DNA of 10,906 nt from Chloroflexota bacterium (GTDB lineage Bacteria; Chloroflexota; Dehalococcoidia; Lucifugimonadales; Lucifugimonadaceae): the NCBI GenBank assembly GCA_030831265.1, contig JAURLM010000104.1:1-10906 (forward strand). Direction: 5' to 3'. This document shows positions 6,578 to 10,906 of the stretch, piece after piece. The position numbers were made by a program, and so were the translations under genes. The notes beneath the pieces are model-generated. The model did not search any database. It saw only the letters and a list, made by a program, of their open reading frames with translations, and had not been told where the DNA came from. How positions within the stretch are numbered: position 1 is the stretch's first letter; the number at the start of each line of letters is the position of its first letter.

Positions 6578-7585
6578 ATGGCATTGCAGTATGTGAACTT
6601 TGGAACCGGCGGCGTGAAGGTTTCGCGCATGGCACTGGGGCTGGGCTTTCGCGGGCAGAACGATTCCAGAGAAGGTGAACGGGCGATACGCACCGCGCTT
6701 GACGGTGGGCTGAACCTGATCGACTGCGCCAATGTCTACGGTTACATGGATGACAGGGCGAACATCGGCAGCTCGGAAAAGCTGCTCGGTAAAGTGCTCA
6801 AGGGTCGGCGGGATGACGTGGTCATCACATCCAAGGTTCGCAGCCCCATTGGTCCGGGGCCGAACGATGAAGGACTCTCCCGTTTCCACATTATGCGTGA
6901 AGTGGAACGTTCACTGACCCGCCTGGGTACGGATCGCATCGATGTCTACCTGCTGCACCATGTCGATGAAACCGTCTCGCTGGATGAACAATTCAGGGCG
7001 TGCGATGACCTTGTGCGACAGGGCAAGGTACGGTACATCGGCGTCTGTAATCACCAGGCATGGCAGGTGGCGCAGGCCTTGCATGTGCAATCACAATTGA
7101 ATGCCCAGCCGTTGATAACGGTGCAGAACCCGTATTCGCTCCTCAACCGGACACTGGAGGACGAGATGTTCCCGTTTGTGAAAGCTACGGGTGTTGGCAT
7201 CATGGCGTACAGCCCGCTGGCCGTGGGACTACTCAGCGGCGCCTACACACCGGACACCATGCCTGATGACAGTTCACTCTGGGGTTCTCGCCGGCGCGGC
7301 ATCTTCGGAAACGTGCTTCGTGGTCGAGCGGTCAGCGTACTGAACGCCGTGCGTGAAGTTGCCACAGAGGTCGGTGCCAGCGTGGCGCAGGTTTCGCAGG
7401 CATGGGTCCTGTCACACGACGAGATTACGGTGCTTATATCCGGGGCGGACACCGCAAAGCAGATGTCGGAGAACCTCGGAGCACTTGATATTCAACTCTC
7501 GGCGGAACATCGACAAAAGCTGGATGATGCGTCCCGCGGTTTGCGAATGGTGCTGGACGGTTCAGATTTCGAGGCAGACCGATGA
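6578..7585 (+). CDS. Aldo/keto reductase
   Basis: A 335-residue TIM-barrel oxidoreductase. The AKR catalytic tetrad is complete: Asp49 and Tyr54 in LIDCANVYG, Lys86 in VITSKVR, and His127 in VYLLHHVD. The NAD(P)-binding C-terminal region includes YSPLAVGLLSGAY (211-223) and ISGADTAKQMSENL (287-300). It reduces carbonyls, or oxidises sugar lactols, with NAD(P)H; which sugar is not readable. Full length for the family. GAGG at 6572-6575 is only 2 bases from the ATG, but the N terminus (YVNFGTGGVKVSRMALG) fits the usual AKR start. In the 108 bases before it (6470-6577) I see only a weak -10-like TAGAAT (6527-6532) without a matching -35, and a small palindrome, TCGGCCGA (6503-6510). The stop overlaps the next start in an ATGA, so it is co-translated with the epimerase-like gene. 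Confidence 0.93.
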   Translation: MALQYVNFGTGGVKVSRMALGLGFRGQNDSREGERAIRTALDGGLNLIDCANVYGYMDDRANIGSSEKLLGKVLKGRRDDVVITSKVRSPIGPGPNDEGLSRFHIMREVERSLTRLGTDRIDVYLLHHVDETVSLDEQFRACDDLVRQGKVRYIGVCNHQAWQVAQALHVQSQLNAQPLITVQNPYSLLNRTLEDEMFPFVKATGVGIMAYSPLAVGLLSGAYTPDTMPDDSSLWGSRRRGIFGNVLRGRAVSVLNAVREVATEVGASVAQVSQAWVLSHDEITVLISGADTAKQMSENLGALDIQLSAEHRQKLDDASRGLRMVLDGSDFEADR

Positions 7586-8346
7586 AGATTCTTCTTGCGG
7601 GTGGTTCGGGGATGGTTGGCAGTTTCATCACTCCCTACCTTCAGAAAGACCATGAAATCCGCGTACTGGATATGACGGAGCCGAAACATCCTGGTGTTGA
7701 GTTCGTGAAAGGGTCAGTACTCGAACCTGCCGACTTGCAGAAGGCTCTCACAGGAGTCGATTCGTTCATCTGGTTGGTTATGCGTAGTCCACAGGGCGGC
7801 AGTGTCACCGATCAGAACCCGAAGATTATTCGTGAGAACTACGAAGTGAACTGCATGGGGCTTCACCTGTTCCTGTACACGGCGCAGTCTCTTGGAGTTC
7901 GTACGGGCGTTTACACCAGCAGCATGAGCGTTCACTACCGAAATCGTGATTACTACACTGCGGAGGAAGAGGTTCCGCTCGATACACCGAGTGCGTACGG
8001 GCTGTCGAAGGGCTTTGGCGAGGGCATTTGCCGGTACTTTGCGCGCTGGTTTGACATGAACATCGCCGCTCTACGCATCACAGGGCCGCGCCCGCGTGAC
8101 CGATGGATCGAAGAACGTCGAAACCCCGTTGTGGACAGGACAGGGGGCGCTCCGCCGCTGTTTGTCACTGACGAGGAAGACCTTGCAAGCGCTTACGCGG
8201 CCGCGCTTGGGCTGGTGCAGGAAGGTCATGGCCGTTTTGATGCGTTCTTCATAGCGGGAGACGAGCATCAGAAAGAGCACAACCTGACAAAGGCGAAGCG
8301 CGTGCTTGGCTGGGAGCCTAAGACCCATCTCAAAATTGAGGTTTAG
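7582..8346 (+). CDS. NAD(P)-dependent epimerase/dehydratase (extended SDR)
   Basis: A 254-residue Rossmann protein of the sugar-nucleotide epimerase/uronate-dehydrogenase-like SDR group. The dinucleotide-binding loop is GGSGMVG (7-13), with Asp30 at the end of strand 2 positioned for NAD. The catalytic residues are Ser113/Ser114 (YTSSMSV) and Tyr139-x-x-x-Lys143 (AYGLSKGFGEG). Substrate-region motifs include LRITGPRPRDRW (164-175) and a C-terminal AKRVLGWEPKTHL (238-250), typical of epimerases. It is short for an epimerase but usual for uronate dehydrogenase-type enzymes. It overlaps the aldo/keto reductase stop by 4 bases and probably acts on the same sugar or a product of it; this is inferred from the coupling. 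In the gap after the stop, a T6 run (8382-8387) follows only weak stems, so I do not call a terminator. Confidence 0.9.
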   Translation: MKILLAGGSGMVGSFITPYLQKDHEIRVLDMTEPKHPGVEFVKGSVLEPADLQKALTGVDSFIWLVMRSPQGGSVTDQNPKIIRENYEVNCMGLHLFLYTAQSLGVRTGVYTSSMSVHYRNRDYYTAEEEVPLDTPSAYGLSKGFGEGICRYFARWFDMNIAALRITGPRPRDRWIEERRNPVVDRTGGAPPLFVTDEEDLASAYAAALGLVQEGHGRFDAFFIAGDEHQKEHNLTKAKRVLGWEPKTHLKIEV

Positions 8347-8417
8347 TCCCGCGTACAACGCATCGACGTGCAATAAGAGTCTTTTTTGAGCCGTCCGACT
8401 ACTCGAGGTTGACCGAA

Positions 8418-8443
8418 TGTAGTTACTACACACCGAACGGTGT
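8418..8443. promoter_or_regulatory. Two abutting palindromes, likely regulator binding sites
   Basis: TGTAGT-T-ACTACA (8418-8430) is a perfect 13-base palindrome. It shares its last A with ACACCG-AA-CGGTGT (8430-8443), a perfect 6-bp dyad with a 2-base centre. The second resembles TetR-family operators in form (ACCG-NN-CGGT). ACCGAA also recurs as a direct repeat at 8412-8417 and 8432-8437, 20 bases apart. They lie 45-70 bases before the lipoprotein ATG, where they could control it. A TTGACC at 8409-8414 has no matching -10. Confidence 0.5.
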
Positions 8444-8454
8444 CGTTAGCGTGG

Positions 8455-8476
8455 TGATCTGGAAAAGCTAAGATCA
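8455..8476. promoter_or_regulatory. Third dyad just before the lipoprotein gene
   Basis: TGATCT (8455-8460) and AGATCA (8471-8476) form a 6-bp inverted repeat with a 10-base centre. It ends 11 bases before the ATG at 8488, in the place where a ribosome-binding site would be expected; none is visible. It may be an operator or a small leader hairpin. A weak -10-like TAAGAT (8469-8474) overlaps it. Confidence 0.3.
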
Positions 8477-8487
8477 GATCATCGACA

Positions 8488-9858
8488 ATGCCAAGACATA
8501 TCACAGTTCATATTCGGCTATTGCTGTTGGTTGTTTTCGTTTCCGTGATAGTAGCTTGTGCGTCAACATCACCCGCTACAGTGTTCGGCACGTCAACCGG
8601 TTCCCCGCTTGAGACGTTAACTGCGCAGACAGCAATGCCTGGTGCCACGTTAACCCTTCCTACATCATCACCGTCGCCGACCGCAACACAACTATCAGTT
8701 CAGGCAACATCAATCCCTCAACCTACGGCGACACTGCGTCCGGTTCGCACCGTGGTTCCGACGTTGGCTCCAACCATCACCCCAGCGCCTACTGTGTTGC
8801 CTACGAGCACACCTACGCAGCTGCCAACAACCACTCCCACCCCTGTCCCTTCGCCAACTCCCGTTTCGACGCCAACGCCGGTGCCGGTCATATCCGGGCG
8901 AAACGAGCCTGTGGGACCGTTTCCAGGTGACCTCGAATGGTTGCACGTTGCAGGCAACAAGATTGTTAATGAGTCAGGTGAGGTTGTTGTGCTTCGGGGA
9001 GCCAATATAGAGAACTGGCAATGGAGCTGGGATCCGGCACTTCCGTTGTCGACCATCTTGAGCTACGAACTAAGTGCCATACCGGTGCTTACGTCGCACG
9101 GCCCACATGGCTGGTCTGCGAATGTGATCCACATAGACGTCGCTGCCCGTCCCATCATTGATGGGAATACAAAATACCTGGATGCGCTCGACCAGATGGT
9201 CGCTCTTGCGAAAGCGAACGGTGCGTACACCGTAATGTCGATGCGTTACGAAGACATCAAAGACGAGCCGGTGTATCCGACCCAGTTGATTGAGGATGGC
9301 ATAGCGGTTCTTGCCGGGCGATATTCCAACGAGCCCGCTGTGCTCTATGTTCTCGGCTCCGAACCACGCAACATTACGTGGACAGATTTGAAGCCGCGGC
9401 TTACCACCATGCTGGATGCGCTACGTGCGAACAACCCGCGGGCCGTCGGTTTTTTGCTGGGCACCGAGTGGAGTCGCTACGTCTTCCAGGCTCTTGATGA
9501 TCCTATCGAACGTGAGAACGTCGCATTCCAGGTCGACACTTTCGATAAATGGGACATCGTCCAGAACGGTGATGGATATTTCCGTCCGCTGAGACTGGAT
9601 GAAGTAGCTGCTGTTTACCCGGTGTTGATTGGTGGTTTCGGCCCGTACACAAACCCACCAACTGGTAATTTCTGGATGACCAGCACCGACGACCTCATGC
9701 ACTTCGCCGACTATCTTGAGGCGAATGGCATAAGTTGGACCGCGTGGCTGTTCAATGATGTCGGCTGCCCGTGCTTGCTGGAAAAGCCGCGTGAGAGCTT
9801 CATACCAACCGACTGGGGCGCGTACTTGCGCGACATCATGCGGCAAGCCGCAAGCTAG
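8488..9858 (+). CDS. Secreted lipoprotein with Pro/Thr linker and GH5-like domain, probably not catalytic
   Basis: A 456-residue protein. Residues 1-23 are a signal peptide with a hydrophobic core, ending in the lipobox IVAC (Cys24), so it should be lipid-anchored outside the membrane. Residues 28-134 are a Pro/Thr/Ser-rich linker. From about 150 the protein follows the GH5 (cellulase-like) TIM-barrel plan: VVLRGANIENW (167-177), RYSNEPAVLYVLGSEP (278-293), PVLIGGFGPY (378-387) and GISWTAWLFN (414-423). In active GH5 enzymes the acid/base lies in N-E-P; here it is Ser291-Glu292-Pro, so Glu is kept. The nucleophile lies in I-G-E-F-G; here Gly383 (codon GGT) replaces Glu. The early R-I and D-H positions also look replaced (NVIHID 212-217, VMSMRYED 249-256). 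It is thus likely a carbohydrate-binding or structural protein rather than a hydrolase. No Shine-Dalgarno is seen; the start fits the signal peptide. Confidence 0.8.
   Translation: MPRHITVHIRLLLLVVFVSVIVACASTSPATVFGTSTGSPLETLTAQTAMPGATLTLPTSSPSPTATQLSVQATSIPQPTATLRPVRTVVPTLAPTITPAPTVLPTSTPTQLPTTTPTPVPSPTPVSTPTPVPVISGRNEPVGPFPGDLEWLHVAGNKIVNESGEVVVLRGANIENWQWSWDPALPLSTILSYELSAIPVLTSHGPHGWSANVIHIDVAARPIIDGNTKYLDALDQMVALAKANGAYTVMSMRYEDIKDEPVYPTQLIEDGIAVLAGRYSNEPAVLYVLGSEPRNITWTDLKPRLTTMLDALRANNPRAVGFLLGTEWSRYVFQALDDPIERENVAFQVDTFDKWDIVQNGDGYFRPLRLDEVAAVYPVLIGGFGPYTNPPTGNFWMTSTDDLMHFADYLEANGISWTAWLFNDVGCPCLLEKPRESFIPTDWGAYLRDIMRQAAS
8758..8889 (+). repeat. Low-complexity Pro/Thr-coding repeat within the lipoprotein gene
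   Basis: This codes for the densest part of the linker (residues 91-134), made of degenerate PT, TPTP and PVPSPTPV units. Codons vary (act, acg, aca; cct, cca, ccg), so the peptide pattern is kept while the DNA is not a clean tandem repeat. Such linkers space a domain away from the membrane and are often O-glycosylated. Confidence 0.7.
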
Positions 9859-9898
9859 CGGCTGCACCAATTCCATTCAGCAGAGAGCGGACGGCCGC

Positions 9899-10906
9899 CT
9901 AAGGCAACCACGCCTTTGGTGCGATGCCGTCGATGTGCGTCTTGACGTCGATGACAGTCGGTCGGTTTGACGAGATTGCCTTGTCCAACGCAGTCGCCAT
10001 GTCTCCCGGTCGCGTGACCTGGATGCCGAGGGCGCCCATGTTCTCCGCCATCGCCGCGAAGTCGATATCCGGCAGCATCCACAATTCGTCGGAGCCAGAG
10101 GTCCGGGCACCGTAGTTGTCTTCGTTCAGGTGGCGTTCCTGGTTCAGGGATGCGTTGTTATTGACCACAAAGACGCTGTTGATACCGTAGCGCACAGCAG
10201 TCTCTATTTCGGTCATGTGGTACCAGACACCGCCATCTCCGGTGAAGCAAACCACTGGCCGGTCTGGTGCCGCACATTTTGCGCCGATGGCTGCGGGTAA
10301 CCCCCAGCCCAGTGAGCCGGCGCAGCGGATGAAACTCTGCCCCGGCTGCTTGAAGTCGATCATCGTGCCGGTCCAGATGCCGGAGTGACCGGTGTCTGAA
10401 ACGAGAATAGTGTCTTCCGGCATGTGGTCTGTCAGCTCTTTGCAAAGACGCTCCGGCCGCATTGGCAGCACGTCCGAGTTGTAGTGCTCTGCCGCTCCCT
10501 TGCGCCAGTCGGCGACGAGTCCCTGGACATGCTTGATCCACTTTGTCCGGGCAGCAGATGGTGATGTGTTCAGCCCGGCAGCCGCGGCGATCATCTTGCG
10601 AAGAGATGCTTTGGCGTCGCCCTGCAAGCCCGCGGTGATCGAGTATGAGCGTCCCATCTCTTCCGGGCTGATGTCCAACTGCACAACGCGAGTTCCGGGT
10701 TTCGGGATTCTCCAGTCATGCGTTACCTGCCCACCTGTGCGGCTTCCGATGAAGAACACGAGGTCCGCTCCGACAACGGCCCGGTTTGCACATTCCCGTG
10801 AGTATGAACCGGGCGTGCCAACTGCAAGCGGGTGGAACGCGGGGAAGGTTTCTTTTGCGTTCAACGCGGTGGCTACCGGGATGTTCATCTTTTCGGCGAA
10901 CTCAAC
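9899..10906 (-). CDS. Thiamine-diphosphate-dependent enzyme (acetolactate synthase-like), 5' end outside window
   Basis: The frame is open to the right edge; 335 residues are visible, and the ATG at 10888 is internal, since VEFAEK before it continues the conserved E-x-A-E-K-x-N-I-P-V-A-T segment. Counting from that Met, the central domain (about 1-110) includes FIGSRTGGQVTHDW (46-59) and VVQLDISPEEMGR (68-80). The C-terminal pyrophosphate-binding domain (about 140-320) holds the ThDP/Mg motif: GDG at 217-219 and NNN at 243-245, with the usual spacing. The N-terminal pyrimidine-binding domain with the catalytic Glu is outside. Relatives include acetolactate synthase, glyoxylate carboligase and benzoylformate decarboxylase; the reaction cannot be fixed from this part. 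It ends 40 bases from the convergent lipoprotein gene. That gap holds a short GCGG/CCGC stem but no clear T-tailed terminator. Confidence 0.92.
   Translation of the reverse strand, partial: VEFAEKMNIPVATALNAKETFPAFHPLAVGTPGSYSRECANRAVVGADLVFFIGSRTGGQVTHDWRIPKPGTRVVQLDISPEEMGRSYSITAGLQGDAKASLRKMIAAAAGLNTSPSAARTKWIKHVQGLVADWRKGAAEHYNSDVLPMRPERLCKELTDHMPEDTILVSDTGHSGIWTGTMIDFKQPGQSFIRCAGSLGWGLPAAIGAKCAAPDRPVVCFTGDGGVWYHMTEIETAVRYGINSVFVVNNNASLNQERHLNEDNYGARTSGSDELWMLPDIDFAAMAENMGALGIQVTRPGDMATALDKAISSNRPTVIDVKTHIDGIAPKAWLP

Noticed and set aside
8710..9056. Two minus-strand frames opposite the Pro/Thr linker, one with repeated Gly-Val residues
   Set aside because: The repetitive look comes from reading the complement of the Pro/Thr codons; no start signal or motif supports them.

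Overview
The window is a compact stretch of a bacterial chromosome, moderately GC-rich by eye, with eleven protein-coding genes on both strands and short gaps. No rRNA, tRNA, CRISPR array, insertion sequence or prophage gene was seen. The mix fits a free-living, probably aerobic heterotroph: a MutS2-type protein, a PadR-controlled ABC-2 exporter, many oxidoreductases and hydrolases, and a lipoprotein with a long Pro/Thr-rich linker. Pro/Thr linkers of this kind are common in Chloroflexota, so that phylum (SAR202 or Dehalococcoidia-like) is my best guess, but it is an inference and not a proven assignment.

Layout, left to right. (1) The first third of a mutS2-like gene (minus strand) runs off the left edge. 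It is divergent from an alpha/beta hydrolase (plus), whose 3' end overlaps the 3' end of a 10-formyltetrahydrofolate hydrolase/formyltransferase-like gene (minus) by 39 bp. (2) Divergent from that lie a small TPR protein and a pterin-4a-carbinolamine dehydratase (plus), followed by a long structured hairpin with a U-tract. (3) A minus-strand operon, padR > ABC ATPase > ABC-2 permease, is transcribed from a good sigma70-type promoter at 6469-6441. Its repressor and ATPase genes share an ATGA overlap. (4) A plus-strand pair, aldo/keto reductase > NAD(P)-dependent epimerase/dehydratase, is also joined by an ATGA overlap. (5) A gap with stacked inverted repeats precedes a secreted lipoprotein with a GH5-like domain that appears to have lost its catalytic nucleophile. 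(6) The C-terminal two thirds of a thiamine-diphosphate enzyme (minus) runs off the right edge.

The genes do not form one obvious pathway. Three local units stand out: the exporter with its own regulator, the coupled pair of sugar-type oxidoreductases, and a loose folate/pterin neighbourhood (formyl-folate enzyme plus carbinolamine dehydratase). The observations most worth a second look are the apparently dead GH5-like lipoprotein, the structured RNA element at 3757-3836 with a possible loop pseudoknot, the double palindrome at 8418-8443, and the stand-alone formyl-folate hydrolase domain. I did not find a clear new defence or mobile system.
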